DNA from: Rana temporaria
Taxonomy: Eukaryota > Chordata > Amphibia > Anura > Ranidae
Assembly (NCBI RefSeq): GCF_905171775.1
Contig: NC_053499.1
Coordinates: 81,490,907-81,554,906 of the forward strand
Direction: 5' to 3'
DNA length: 64,000 nt
A model generated the notes under the pieces. That model made no database searches, was not told where the DNA came from, and saw only the letters and a list, made by a program, of their open reading frames with translations. Below are positions 46,441-58,939 of the stretch, one piece after another. The first letter of the stretch is position 1, and each line of letters opens with the position of its first letter. The position numbers and the translations under genes are program-made.

Positions 46441-48055
46441 GAAAAAAGGAAGGGTTCCCCAGTGGGGTTTTTAGGCAGCAAAAATTATATAAACAATTAC
46501 AAAGACGTACCAATTTGTTGTAAAAAAGTACAAAATGTATTTAATAAGTACAAAGTCATAAAATAATGAACTCTGGTACAGTTTATGCTGAGGACACATA
46601 CATATGAGAATATAGCACCAAAATTACATGACACTGATCAACATGAATGGCTGATCTTCAGGTCAAGTTGTTCCTGACGCGTTTCGACCCCCACATATGG
46701 GTCTTCTTCGGAGGAAAGGGTATATGATGCAAACTATAACAGAGAGTAAATATATGGTAATAAAATACATAGATACATAGTACAATTTAGGTGAAAAATA
46801 AATTTAAAGTATATAGTTATCAACTCACAGATTGTGTTTCTCAGTTCTATTTGGACCAGAGTAAGGTTATAATCCTGAGGATCCCTAGTTACTTTTCTCC
46901 ATACGGGTGGTTAGCACCCCCAAAAAGGCCTCAACGATGCCCCACAAGAGTGGCCTGCAGGGACCCACAGTATAACTGGGAAAAAATCCAAAAGTCCAGT
47001 CAGAGAGTGCGGGCCGGACAGGTGGAGGGGGAGCCCAGCAAAGCAATTGCCAGAGTGATGCCTATTAAGAAATTCAAATATAAAATAGTTTTAATACCAA
47101 AAACTATATGTTTAAAGTATAGAGATTGATTGACTTGTTGTACAAGTAGATGGCGCTAGACATGCACATTATGCTCATTATAATGATGCATATATAAAAT
47201 GGGACTGTGATATGTCATAGGAATTTTAAATTAATATAAATATGCACAGGATATTTTAAATGTTATATGATATCATGAGTTAAGATTAATAACAATATCA
47301 AAATTATATAGAATTGTGAATTCAAAGAGAATTATATGTGTAACAGGGCGATAGAGATTACAATATAGGGCTAATAGTGGGTTGAGGTGCCAATATATAT
47401 GATAATTATAATTAAATAGTGAAAGATATATAATTAGTATAATATAATAAATATATATAGTTAATTAGTTGAATAAAAAATAAATAAATAAATAATAATG
47501 GTGTGTAATGGATGGGTGTGAGTAAGCATGTGCTAAAATAATTAAATTCATGTGAGAATAGTTGTATATAATGTGATAAAATAGTAGTAAGAATATTGGG
47601 ATTAGTGCCAATGGGGTGAATAGTGTTAAAAAAAACACAATGTAAAGGATAGTAAAAAATACCTTATTAAATGTTTAGAATATGAGTATGGAAACGATCT
47701 CCAGAGAGAGCAAGAAAAAGCGTATCTGGAGGGGAAATATATTATTGATTAGATTTAGTAGGCATAGGAAGGATAACTTTGTGCAGGATTTGAAAATGCA
47801 GCCTTACCCTATGTGTGGTGTGTCCAGCATAGTATGAAGATATGATCACAGGCAGGTGTCAGGTATACACCCAGTCTATTTAAATATGTGCATGTCAGGT
47901 GTCAAGGATTTGGCAATCACTAATTGGCAAATGAATGCCTTGCTTGGGACATCCCCTCCCACATCTAGAAGTCCGCCCCCCCTATCCCAGCTGGAGCAAG
48001 GAATTAAGGTCAGATGACCCTCCCAGCTGTGGGTTCCTCAGCGTCAGTGAGGAAG

Positions 48056-48089
<34 letters not shown>

Positions 48090-48813
48090 AGCCCTCTGCT
48101 GCGGTCGCGAGTGCCGCGGCAGCGTCACAAACGCGCATGCACGCGCGGGACGCCCACGGCGCCAGGGATCGTCACTGACGTCGTCAGTGGGGAGGAAACA
48201 CCTCCACAGTGGCGAGAATATCGCCATCTTGTGGAGAGTAAAGAGAACACAGAGCCCTGAGTCTCCCCCTCCCCACTGAGAGGCCATAGAGAGAGCATAA
48301 TAAAGAGGTACCTAGCGGGGAAGCGCCACCCAGCAGAGCTGTAACAAGGTCCTACAGGATAAAAGGATTAAACAAAAGATAAATAATAAAAATTGGTATA
48401 TATAAAGATGGAATATTAGTAATGCTAGAAATGGACATGTATATGCCCATTAGAGCAAAAAGTGTATATATAATTGTTTATAACCAAGCAAACAATTGAT
48501 AACAATAAATACCAAAAGGTATATATGGAACCCATGTTGGATATATGGTTATAGAGATTTCATGAGTATTTGGCAGTGTAGCAGTGGGTAGATAAGCAAT
48601 ATGCTTAAATATTTTGTTACGGGCATTTGTCAAACCCGCATGAACAAAAACAAGCAAATGCTAAGTACAGCCGCACAATGCCAATGCTCATATATTATAC
48701 TTTCCTATGTCCATAGGGGGGATAGAATAGGTGTTTAGCCACCGGAAAATTATGTAAATGAAGGACGGACACAAAGGGGGTAGGGAAAGTGCTGCTCACC
48801 CCTGTAAAGGTAA
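46441..48813 (-). repeat. Array unit U2
   Basis: 2,373 bp, direct repeat of U1. Visible differences include G to T in GAAGATAGGATC near 47841 and a longer A tract near 48056-48087. Confidence 0.85.
46671..46716 (-). ncRNA. Hammerhead-like motif, unit U2
   Basis: Identical to the motif in U1. Confidence 0.5.
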
Positions 48814-49711
48814 TGAAAAAAGGAAGGGTTCCCCAGTGGGGTTTTTAGGCAGCAAAAATTATATAAACAATTACAAAGACGTACCAATTTGTTGTAAAAA
48901 AGTACAAAATGTATTTAATAAGTACAAAGTCATAAAATAATGAACTCTGGTACAGTTTATGCTGAGGACACATACATATGAGAATATAGCACCAAAATTA
49001 CATGACACTGATCAACATGAATGGCTGATCTTCAGGTCAAGTTGTTCCTGACGCGTTTCGACCCCCACATATGGGTCTTCTTCGGAGGAAAGGGTATATG
49101 ATGCAAACTATAACAGAGAGTAAATATATGGTAATAAAATACATAGATACATAGTACAATTTAGGTGAAAAATAAATTTAAAGTATATAGTTATCAACTC
49201 ACAGATTGTGTTTCTCAGTTCTATTTGGACCAGAGTAAGGTTATAATCCTGAGGATCCCTAGTTACTTTTCTCCATACGGGTGGTTAGCACCCCCAAAAA
49301 GGCCTCAACGATGCCCCACAAGAGTGGCCTGCAGGGACCCACAGTATAACTGGGAAAAAATCCAAAAGTCCAGTCAGAGAGTGCGGGCCGGACAGGTGGA
49401 GGGGGAGCCCAGCAAAGCAATTGCCAGAGTGATGCCTATTAAGAAATTCAAATATAAAATAGTTTTAATACCAAAAACTATATGTTTAAAGTATAGAGAT
49501 TGATTGACTTGTTGTACAAGTAGATGGCGCTAGACATGCACATTATGCTCATTATAATGATGCATATATAAAATGGGACTGTGATATGTCATAGGAATTT
49601 TAAATTAATATAAATATGCACAGGATATTTTAAATGTTATATGATATCATGAGTTAAGATTAATAACAATATCAAAATTATATAGAATTGTGAATTCAAA
49701 GAGAATTATAT
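48814..49711 (-). repeat. Array unit U3, partial
   Basis: About 900 bp of the same unit. It stops at ATTATAT, where the sequence turns over into U4, with a few bases (ATAT) shared by both sides. Confidence 0.85.
49045..49090 (-). ncRNA. Hammerhead-like motif, unit U3
   Basis: Identical to the motif in U1. Confidence 0.5.
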
Positions 49712-51804
49712 ATCCAACATGGGTTCCATATATACCTTTTGGTATTTATTGTTATCAATTGTTTGCTTGGTTATAAACAATTATATATACACTTTTTGCT
49801 CTAATGGGCATATACATGTCCATTTCTAGCATTACTAATATTCCATCTTTATATATACCAATTTTTATTATTTATCTTTTGTTTAATCCTTTTATCCTGT
49901 AGGACCTTGTTACAGCTCTGCTGGGTGGCGCTTCCCCGCTAGGTACCTCTTTATTATGCTCTCTCTATGGCCTCTCAGTGGGGAGGGGGAGACTCAGGGC
50001 TCTGTGTTCTCTTTACTCTCCACAAGATGGCGATATTCTCGCCACTGTGGAGGTGTTTCCTCCCCACTGACGACGTCAGTGACGATCCCTGGCGCCGTGG
50101 GCGTCCCGCGCGTGCATGCGCGTTTGTGACGCTGCCGCGGCACTCGCGACCGCAGCAGAGGGCTGGGTTTTTTTTTTTTTTTTTTTTTTCTTCCTCACTG
50201 ACGCTGAGGAACCCACAGCTGGGAGGGTCATCTGACCTTAATTCCTTGCTCCAGCTGGGATAGGGGGGGCGGACTTCTAGATGTGGGAGGGGATGTCCCA
50301 AGCAAGGCATTCATTTGCCAATTAGTGATTGCCAAATCCTTGACACCTGACATGCACATATTTAAATAGACTGGGTGTATACCTGACACCTGCCTGTGAT
50401 CCTATCTTCATACTATGCTGGACACACCACACATAGGGTAAGGCTGCATTTTCAAATCCTGCACAAAGTTATCCTTCCTATGCCTACTAAATCTAATCAA
50501 TAATATATTTCCCCTCCAGATACGCTTTTTCTTGCTCTCTCTGGAGATCGTTTCCATACTCATATTCTAAACATTTAATAAGGTATTTTTTACTATCCTT
50601 TACATTGTGTTTTTTTTAACACTATTCACCCCATTGGCACTAATCCCAATATTCTTACTACTATTTTATCACATTATATACAACTATTCTCACATGAATT
50701 TAATTATTTTAGCACATGCTTACTCACACCCATCCATTACACACCATTATTATTTATTTATTTATTTTTTATTCAACTAATTAACTATATATATTTATTA
50801 TATTATACTAATTATATATCTTTCACTATTTAATTATAATTATCATATATATTGGCACCTCAACCCACTATTAGCCCTATATTGTAATCTCTATCGCCCT
50901 GTTACACATATAATTCTCTTTGAATTCACAATTCTATATAATTTTGATATTGTTATTAATCTTAACTCATGATATCATATAACATTTAAAATATCCTGTG
51001 CATATTTATATTAATTTAAAATTCCTATGACATATCACAGTCCCATTTTATATATGCATCATTATAATGAGCATAATGTGCATGTCTAGCGCCATCTACT
51101 TGTACAACAAGTCAATCAATCTCTATACTTTAAACATATAGTTTTTGGTATTAAAACTATTTTATATTTGAATTTCTTAATAGGCATCACTCTGGCAATT
51201 GCTTTGCTGGGCTCCCCCTCCACCTGTCCGGCCCGCACTCTCTGACTGGACTTTTGGATTTTTTCCCAGTTATACTGTGGGTCCCTGCAGGCCACTCTTG
51301 TGGGGCATCGTTGAGGCCTTTTTGGGGGTGCTAACCACCCGTATGGAGAAAAGTAACTAGGGATCCTCAGGATTATAACCTTACTCTGGTCCAAATAGAA
51401 CTGAGAAACACAATCTGTGAGTTGATAACTATATACTTTAAATTTATTTTTCACCTAAATTGTACTATGTATCTATGTATTTTATTACCATATATTTACT
51501 CTCTGTTATAGTTTGCATCATATACCCTTTCCTCCGAAGAAGACCCATATGTGGGGGTCGAAACGCGTCAGGAACAACTTGACCTGAAGATCAGCCATTC
51601 ATGTTGATCAGTGTCATGTAATTTTGGTGCTATATTCTCATATGTATGTGTCCTCAGCATAAACTGTACCAGAGTTCATTATTTTATGACTTTGTACTTA
51701 TTAAATACATTTTGTACTTTTTTACAACAAATTGGTACGTCTTTGTAATTGTTTATATAATTTTTGCTGCCTAAAAACCCCACTGGGGAACCCTTCCTTT
51801 TTTC
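49712..51804 (+). repeat. Array unit U4, partial, inverted
   Basis: 2,093 bp. Reverse complement of U1 from about 46165 to its outer end. It begins ATCCAACATGGGTTCC at the turnover. Confidence 0.85.
51529..51574 (+). ncRNA. Hammerhead-like motif, unit U4
   Basis: Identical to the motif in U1, on the plus strand. Confidence 0.5.
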
Positions 51805-52530
51805 ATTACCTTTACAGGGGTGAGCAGCACTTTCCCTACCCCCTTTGTGTCCGTCCTTCATTTACATAATTTTCCGGTGGCTAAACACCTATTCTATCCC
51901 CCCTATGGACATAGGAAAGTATAATATATGAGCATTGGCATTGTGCGGCTGTACTTAGCATTTGCTTGTTTTTGTTCATGCGGGTTTGACAAATGCCCGT
52001 AACAAAATATTTAAGCATATTGCTTATCTACCCACTGCTACACTGCCAAATACTCATGAAATCTCTATAACCATATATCCAACATGGGTTCCATATATAC
52101 CTTTTGGTATTTATTGTTATCAATTGTTTGCTTGGTTATAAACAATTATATATACACTTTTTGCTCTAATGGGCATATACATGTCCATTTCTAGCATTAC
52201 TAATATTCCATCTTTATATATACCAATTTTTATTATTTATCTTTTGTTTAATCCTTTTATCCTGTAGGACCTTGTTACAGCTCTGCTGGGTGGCGCTTCC
52301 CCGCTAGGTACCTCTTTATTATGCTCTCTCTATGGCCTCTCAGTGGGGAGGGGGAGACTCAGGGCTCTGTGTTCTCTTTACTCTCCACAAGATGGCGATA
52401 TTCTCGCCACTGTGGAGGTGTTTCCTCCCCACTGACGACGTCAGTGACGATCCCTGGCGCCGTGGGCGTCCCGCGCGTGCATGCGCGTTTGTGACGCTGC
52501 CGCGGCACTCGCGACCGCAGCAGAGGGCTG

Positions 52531-52566
<36 letters not shown>

Positions 52567-54182
52567 CTTCCTCACTGACGCTGAGGAACCCACAGCTGGG
52601 AGGGTCATCTGACCTTAATTCCTTGCTCCAGCTGGGATAGGGGGGGCGGACTTCTAGATGTGGGAGGGGATGTCCCAAGCAAGGCATTCATTTGCCAATT
52701 AGTGATTGCCAAATCCTTGACACCTGACATGCACATATTTAAATAGACTGGGTGTATACCTGACACCTGCCTGTGATCCTATCTTCATACTATGCTGGAC
52801 ACACCACACATAGGGTAAGGCTGCATTTTCAAATCCTGCACAAAGTTATCCTTCCTATGCCTACTAAATCTAATCAATAATATATTTCCCCTCCAGATAC
52901 GCTTTTTCTTGCTCTCTCTGGAGATCGTTTCCATACTCATATTCTAAACATTTAATAAGGTATTTTTTACTATCCTTTACATTGTGTTTTTTTTAACACT
53001 ATTCACCCCATTGGCACTAATCCCAATATTCTTACTACTATTTTATCACATTATATACAACTATTCTCACATGAATTTAATTATTTTAGCACATGCTTAC
53101 TCACACCCATCCATTACACACCATTATTATTTATTTATTTATTTTTTATTCAACTAATTAACTATATATATTTATTATATTATACTAATTATATATCTTT
53201 CACTATTTAATTATAATTATCATATATATTGGCACCTCAACCCACTATTAGCCCTATATTGTAATCTCTATCGCCCTGTTACACATATAATTCTCTTTGA
53301 ATTCACAATTCTATATAATTTTGATATTGTTATTAATCTTAACTCATGATATCATATAACATTTAAAATATCCTGTGCATATTTATATTAATTTAAAATT
53401 CCTATGACATATCACAGTCCCATTTTATATATGCATCATTATAATGAGCATAATGTGCATGTCTAGCGCCATCTACTTGTACAACAAGTCAATCAATCTC
53501 TATACTTTAAACATATAGTTTTTGGTATTAAAACTATTTTATATTTGAATTTCTTAATAGGCATCACTCTGGCAATTGCTTTGCTGGGCTCCCCCTCCAC
53601 CTGTCCGGCCCGCACTCTCTGACTGGACTTTTGGATTTTTTCCCAGTTATACTGTGGGTCCCTGCAGGCCACTCTTGTGGGGCATCGTTGAGGCCTTTTT
53701 GGGGGTGCTAACCACCCGTATGGAGAAAAGTAACTAGGGATCCTCAGGATTATAACCTTACTCTGGTCCAAATAGAACTGAGAAACACAATCTGTGAGTT
53801 GATAACTATATACTTTAAATTTATTTTTCACCTAAATTGTACTATGTATCTATGTATTTTATTACCATATATTTACTCTCTGTTATAGTTTGCATCATAT
53901 ACCCTTTCCTCCGAAGAAGACCCATATGTGGGGGTCGAAACGCGTCAGGAACAACTTGACCTGAAGATCAGCCATTCATGTTGATCAGTGTCATGTAATT
54001 TTGGTGCTATATTCTCATATGTATGTGTCCTCAGCATAAACTGTACCAGAGTTCATTATTTTATGACTTTGTACTTATTAAATACATTTTGTACTTTTTT
54101 TACAACAAATTGGTACGTCTTTGTAATTGTTTATATAATTTTTGCTGCCTAAAAACCCCACTGGGGAACCCTTCCTTTTTTC
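51805..54182 (+). repeat. Array unit U5, inverted
   Basis: 2,378 bp, complete and inverted relative to U1/U2. The T tract near 52533-52566 accounts for most of the length difference. It is followed by 61 bp of another unit start (54183-54243) up to the target duplication. Confidence 0.85.
53906..53951 (+). ncRNA. Hammerhead-like motif, unit U5
   Basis: Identical to the motif in U1, on the plus strand. Confidence 0.5.
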
Positions 54183-54259
54183 ATTACCTTTACAGGGGTG
54201 AGCAGCACTTTCCCTACCCCCTTTGTGTCCGTCCTTCATTTACATAATGTCTAGTTCTT

Positions 54260-55042
54260 TGCCTTTGGTTTTTTCTTTTTCTTTGTCTTTTTTCTTTTAT
54301 CTTTGTTCCCCCCTAGCCATGCTATTGGTGTTTGATTGAATGAATTAACTTCTTATCTACCAGCTATTGTTGGCTAATGAGATATGGGATAATTTATCCA
54401 ATTATATATGGCTATACATAATTTCTATGATACTGGTTTTCTGTAATCATTTTAACATCCATTTGGGGTCTTGCTCAGTCAATGTGACTTTATGTCCTAT
54501 TTATACTCTAAAATTCTATACAATTTTTGCTGTCTATTCAACTTGTTAGCTGATATTTGTAGTTTTGGCTCTGGTCCGGACTTACTTTATTCAATTAATA
54601 CACAAATTCTAAAAAAATTAATCAGGTGTTGTTGCTACAAACCTTTTTGGGTGCATGCTAGTTCTCACCACGCTATTATGCACAGGACTTTTTGCCTTAG
54701 CCTGCTATTATTATTATTTTTATTATTATTACTTGCAGTACCAGTGGCCCCCCCTAGGTTGTTTGTGGACCGATCCCCTACGGCCCTGTTGATGCTTGCT
54801 GACTGGTGATATATACTTGTGTCTGACCCGGCCGGGTCGGTCAGGAGGTGGTTTTCCCCGCAGGGTGGTGCCTCTGTTTATAGCGCTCCTCATTTGAACA
54901 AAACACCATCTCATGTGGTGAGTAAATTCTATTGGAATTCTGCAGGCCTGGATTGGGGTTACACTCAGGTCCAGGCTTTTGGCATTCTGTTGTTATAATG
55001 TTGTTGTTTCTGATATATTTACCTGTTATGTTTCAGTTCCAA
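54260..55042 (+). other. PLE copy B 3' noncoding region, second part
   Basis: Matches the reverse complement of about 33575-34360. Noncoding. It includes pyrimidine-rich runs near 54260-54310 and a (TTA)n-like stretch near 54705-54735. Confidence 0.6.
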
Positions 55043-55083
55043 GCTCCCGATGAAGCGGACAAGCTCCGCAAAACTAGTAGAGC
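55043..55083 (+). ncRNA. Hammerhead-like motif in PLE copy B
   Basis: Same as the copy A motif, but GAA is mutated to AAA at the first core position after stem II. Stem I GCTC/GAGC and stem II are retained. Confidence 0.45.
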
Positions 55084-55289
55084 CAATTGTGGAACATTGT
55101 ACATGGTTAAAGGGTTGAACAAAGAGTGGACCGAGTGCGAACCAAAGTTTTTCAGTGATCTATACCAACAGAATCACTCAGCACGGCCCACCGCCTTTGG
55201 TTCTAAATATCCTACACATGTTTTATCAATGAAATTTATTTATTGTGCCTTCAGGTCTGGTGTGGCTTTTAAGGGGAACCACCCCAAAT

Positions 55290-56463
55290 TTAAAAAATAA
55301 ATGGCGTGGAGTTTCCCCCCAAAATCCACACCAGACCCCTTATCCGAGCACGCAACCTGGCAGGCCACAGGAATAGAGGCCCCCCTCTCCCGAACTGTAC
55401 CAGGCCACATTCCCTCAACATTGGGAGGATGCATTGGGGGTCTGTGACCCCTCAAAGCACCATGTCCCCGTGTTGATGGGGACAAGGGCCTCATCCCCAC
55501 AACTCTTGATCGGTGGTTGTGGGGGTCTGAGGGCAGGGGGCTTATCGGAATCTGGAAGACCCCTTTAACAAAGGGGACCCCCAGATCCCGCCCCCATGTG
55601 AGGTGGTAATGTGGTACATTGTACCTCTACCATTTCACTAAGGAAGTGTAAAGAATTGTAAAAAAAAAACACACATATCGTGGAGAAAGTCCTTCATTAA
55701 AAAAAAATCCAGCGGTGGTAATCCACTCTCAGTCTCCGCTCCAGCGCTGTCGGTATCCTGCGATGGGTGATGTCTTCTCCACCGGGGTCCAGCGATGAGA
55801 AGATCTCTTCATCAAGGTCTGGGATCCAGCATACGCATCACCACCTGTCTCCACCGGAGACAGCCCAGCGAATGATGTGGCTTCAGCCAGTGACAGCTCT
55901 TAAGTAGATGAGGGCAGGGTTACCTGTCACGTGACCCCATTACCCCTCTGACGCAAGGGAGATCCCAGGCTTCCCCAGTGACGTGATGGGTGCATCAGAG
56001 GGGCGGGGGTCACATGATGGGTGGCCCTGCCCTCACCTACATAAGAGCTGTCACTGGCTGAAGCCAATTCATTCGCTGGGCTGTCTCCGGTGGAGACAGG
56101 CGATGCGTGCGCTGGATCCCGGACCTGGATGAAGAGATCACCCGTCGCAGGATACCAACAGTGTTGGAGCGACTTTCTCCACGGTGTGTGTGTTTTTTTA
56201 CAATTCTTTACAACTCCTTAGTGAAATGGTAGAGGTACAATGTACCCCATTACCAATTCACATGGGGGGCCAGGATCTGGGGGTCCCCTGTTAAAAGGGT
56301 CTTCCAGATTCCGATAAGCCCCCCGCCCGTAGACCCCCACAACCACCGGGCAAGGGTTGTAGGGATGAGGTCCTTGTCCCCATCAACATGGGGACATGGT
56401 GCTTTGAGGAGTCACAGACCCCAAAGCATCCTCCCAATGTTGAGGGCATGTGGCCTGGTACGT
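55290..56463. repeat. ~1.2-kb imperfect palindrome (foldback element)
   Basis: The sequence from about 55375 to 55920 pairs with 56000 to 56460 read backwards. Matching pairs include CCCCTTTAACAAAGGGGACC with GGTCCCCTGTTAAAAGGGTC, GTACATTGTACCTCTACCAT with ATGGTAGAGGTACAATGTAC, and CGGAGACAG with CTGTCTCCG. The centre lies near 55950-55970. The outer left arm (55290-55375) has no partner because the right arm is cut at 56463 by the next insertion. It looks like a foldback nonautonomous DNA element. No protein coding. Confidence 0.7.
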
Positions 56464-57215
56464 GATGCCCCCCTAAAGATGTTCATCCAACGTTGGAGGC
56501 GGTACCTGGTCACGTGACGTCCTTCCCGTCCTGTGGAGCTGACAGCTGGGAACCCGTGGTAACGCTACGGCGGTGGCGGCTATCCCTGTTAACCGATATT
56601 CAAACCGCAGATTAGCGGTGAAAACGTCTGCAGCCCCAGTAAGAGGCCATTTGGCTTTCCTTTGTTTTATTGATGTTTTAATTAAAGCAATATTACGCTA
56701 TTGGATTCTCCTGTTTTTTTTCATAAATCCTAATTAGATCGCCTGGAGATGAGGTTTACACATCTTTTTCCTATCATCATGTGTGCAGGCACAATCCTGC
56801 TCAAGTCTGTTTGACTATCTTTTTAATTAAAGTAGTCAACTCGTTCTGGTAAGAGCATTTAATTTTCAACACGCCTTGGGTGTAAAGAAGATAAAAGTGT
56901 GGTGGTGGCACTCTATACTTTTTTCACTCTAGCAAGATCACGGCAAAATAAGAAGATTTCATTGTCTATTTATGAATAGTATTGGGACTTTTTTGTCATT
57001 GGGTTTACCTATGACACAGAGACATCTGTAAATTTATTGGGTACACTTATGACACAGATTTATCTGTAAATTTATTGATTTTGTATTTATTATACTATAT
57101 TGGTATTTATTACACTTTATTGTTGTTCTATATTTATCCTTAAATCACTAATTAGAGGCATCAGCCTGCATTTATTTTTTGTGGTTTAGCGCCCTCTATC
57201 TATTTCTTCATTTTT
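56464..57215 (+). mobile_element. Relative of the 63-kb hammerhead-headed insertion, motif decayed
   Basis: The start (GCCCCCCTAAAGATGTTC) and the end (TAGCGCCCTCTATCTATTTC) match the reverse complement of 63015-63824 at both ends. Shared blocks include GGAGGCGG, CACGTGACG, GCAGGCACAATCCTGC and GTGGTGGTGGCA-like words. About 9 bp covering the GAAAC segment of the motif are missing here. Confidence 0.6.
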
Positions 57216-57328
57216 TTACACTGCTGTAAAATCTCTTGCCTCTTAAATCTTAATGGGAGTAAAAGGCAAGTGGTAGGACAATTTTCCATCTGTGAGAATT
57301 GGGGCAGCCTCAGCGAACCACTGGCAAA

Positions 57329-58400
57329 TAAGGATGAGCCAAACACCCCCCCCCCCCCTGTTTCGGTTCGCACCAGAACTTGCAAACAGGCAAAAAATTG
57401 GTTTGAACACACGAACATGAAAAACCAAAAGTACTGATTTTAACCACTTGCCGACCACTTCACACACTTATACGTTGGCAGAATGGCTTGGCTGGGCAAG
57501 CTCCGCAGGCTCCGTGACCGTGTCCGCAAGACCTGCGGACTTGATTTTTACGCTGCTGTCCCGGGATATTGTCTTGGATCTGCAGAACAGGGGGATGCCT
57601 GTGTAAACAAGGCATTTCCCTGTTCTGCCTAGTGACAGGACACTGATCTACAGCTCCCTGTGATTGGGAGCAGTGGTCAATGTCGTGTCACTGGTAGCCC
57701 CGCCCCCACAGTTAGAATCACTCCCTAGGACACACTTAACCCCTTCCTCGCCCCCTAGTGGTTAACCCCTTCCCTGCCAGTGACATTTACACAGTAATCA
57801 GTGCATTTTTATAGCGATATAACTTTTGCGCAGACCAATCAATATACGCTTATTGCATTTTTTTTTTGTTACCAAAACTATGTAAAAGATTACATATCAG
57901 CCTAAAATGAGGAAAACAAATTGTATATATATATTTGGGGGATATTTAAAAGTAAAAAATATTGCTTTTTTTCATAATTGTTGCTCTTTTTTGTTTATAG
58001 CGCAAAAAATAAAAGCTTTATAAAAAGCTATATAAAGGCACCAAAAGAAAGCTCTATTTGTGGGGAAAAAAAGCATGACCGTGCAATTGTCAGTTAAAGC
58101 GACGCTGGTCATTGGGCAGCCAAATCCTCCGGGGCTGAAGTGGTTAAAGGCTTATATGCATGGTATTGTCATAACAAGTGTTTGGGGACATGGGTCCTGC
58201 CCCAGGGGACATGTATCAATGCAAGAAAAGTTTTAAAAACGCATCACCACTAAATTACATGGAAATAAATCATTGAAGTAGGCTGTGTTAGAGGGTCTGA
58301 AGTATGCCAGCCATGAAGGCCCCAATATAATTCTTGCCATGGGCCCCATTTTATCTAAAACTGTCCCTGCCTGTTAGGGTAAATAGCTGGCTATGTAAAA
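57329..58400 (-). mobile_element. hAT 3'-end fragment
   Basis: Starts with the hAT terminus TAAGGATGAGC (one base off) and the GGTTCGCACCAGAAC subterminal block. It continues after the piggyBac-like insertion with ATATGC..TATTGTCATAA and GACATGTATCAATG, matching the reverse complement of 8100-8310. The right limit is approximate, and 58400-58739 has no recognisable content. Confidence 0.7.
57444..58143. mobile_element. piggyBac-like nonautonomous element, 700 bp, TTAA TSD
   Basis: CCACTTGCC at the left and GAAGTGG at the right between TTAA at 57440-57443 and 58144-58147. The hAT copy at 8.2 kb shows the empty site (ATTTTAAAGTC on the opposite strand's sense). It shares AATTGTCAGTTAAAGCGACG and GGCACCAAAAGAAAGCTCTA-type blocks with the element at 37313-38306. 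Confidence 0.85.
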
Positions 58401-58740
58401 TAAATTAACAAAGATAGGGTACCCGACTTCTGATGTCAAAACTGTTGTTGCCAGCCCAATACTATTAGAAAAAAGGGAAAGGAGACTCCAAGGGCCTTAT
58501 GCGCAGCTGAAAAAATTGTAGACTCTTGAATAAAGTTTTTATAAATGTATTTATTAATAAGTATCAAAAACTGTTGTACATAAAAGGATGAGGAAAAATT
58601 GATCCAATACATACAGGGATAACATTAAGAGCTCTGGTATGCAATTGATATATGATTTTCACATATACATATCTATATCTCACAATGACCATATGCAGTT
58701 AACCATTTGGCTGCTACATACGGATCCATTGTGAGATATA

Positions 58741-58836
58741 AGCCTCGTATACATGCTCGGTTTACTCGGCAAGAACCAGCAAGAAAACTGCTGGCAGAGC
58801 TTTCTTGCCGAGTATACCGAGTGTGTATACGAGGCT
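58741..58836. repeat. Foldback hairpin, ~34-bp arms
   Basis: The arm from GCCTCGTATACATGCTCGG pairs with the complementary arm ending CCGAGTGTGTATACGAGGC. A second inner hairpin CCAGCA/TGCTGG lies between them. Probably the end of a MITE whose other part extends to about 58930. Confidence 0.6.
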
Positions 58837-58939
58837 TTCAGGTTTTTTCGACAAGAAAACTGCCCAGAATCTAGACGAGAAAAATAGAGAACATGTCTCC
58901 TTCCCCCTTTTTTTCTAAATGTAAAATAAATTAGCACAG

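Larger units (their letters stand above)
44068..54243. mobile_element. 10.2-kb inverted tandem array of a 2.37-kb noncoding unit
   Basis: Flanked by ATAATGTCTAGTTCTT at 44052-44067 and 54244-54259; up to five bases of this may also belong to the unit. Copy A lacks the array at the same site. It contains units U1, U2 and partial U3 with the motif strand minus, then partial U4, U5 and 61 bp of a sixth with the motif strand plus. The switch is at 49711/49712. Units differ by only a few bases plus poly-A/T length. No unit has a credible ORF. Each has a GC-rich CpG block, a long A/T tract and a hammerhead-like motif. Confidence 0.85.
39502..55246 (+). mobile_element. Penelope-like element, copy B, with nested insertions
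   Basis: Plus-strand partner of copy A, ~5.9 kb without insertions and similar at roughly 95 percent by eye. It starts at the codons for MAFLEG, so it is 5'-truncated relative to copy A. The 3' noncoding part is interrupted by a hAT MITE (43596-44019) and by the 10.2-kb unit array (44068-54243). Copy A shows the empty site for both. Confidence 0.9.

Noticed and set aside
44068..54243. The array as a pure assembly artefact
   Set aside because: Not fully excluded, but the target duplication, the empty site in copy A and small differences between units argue for a real insertion.
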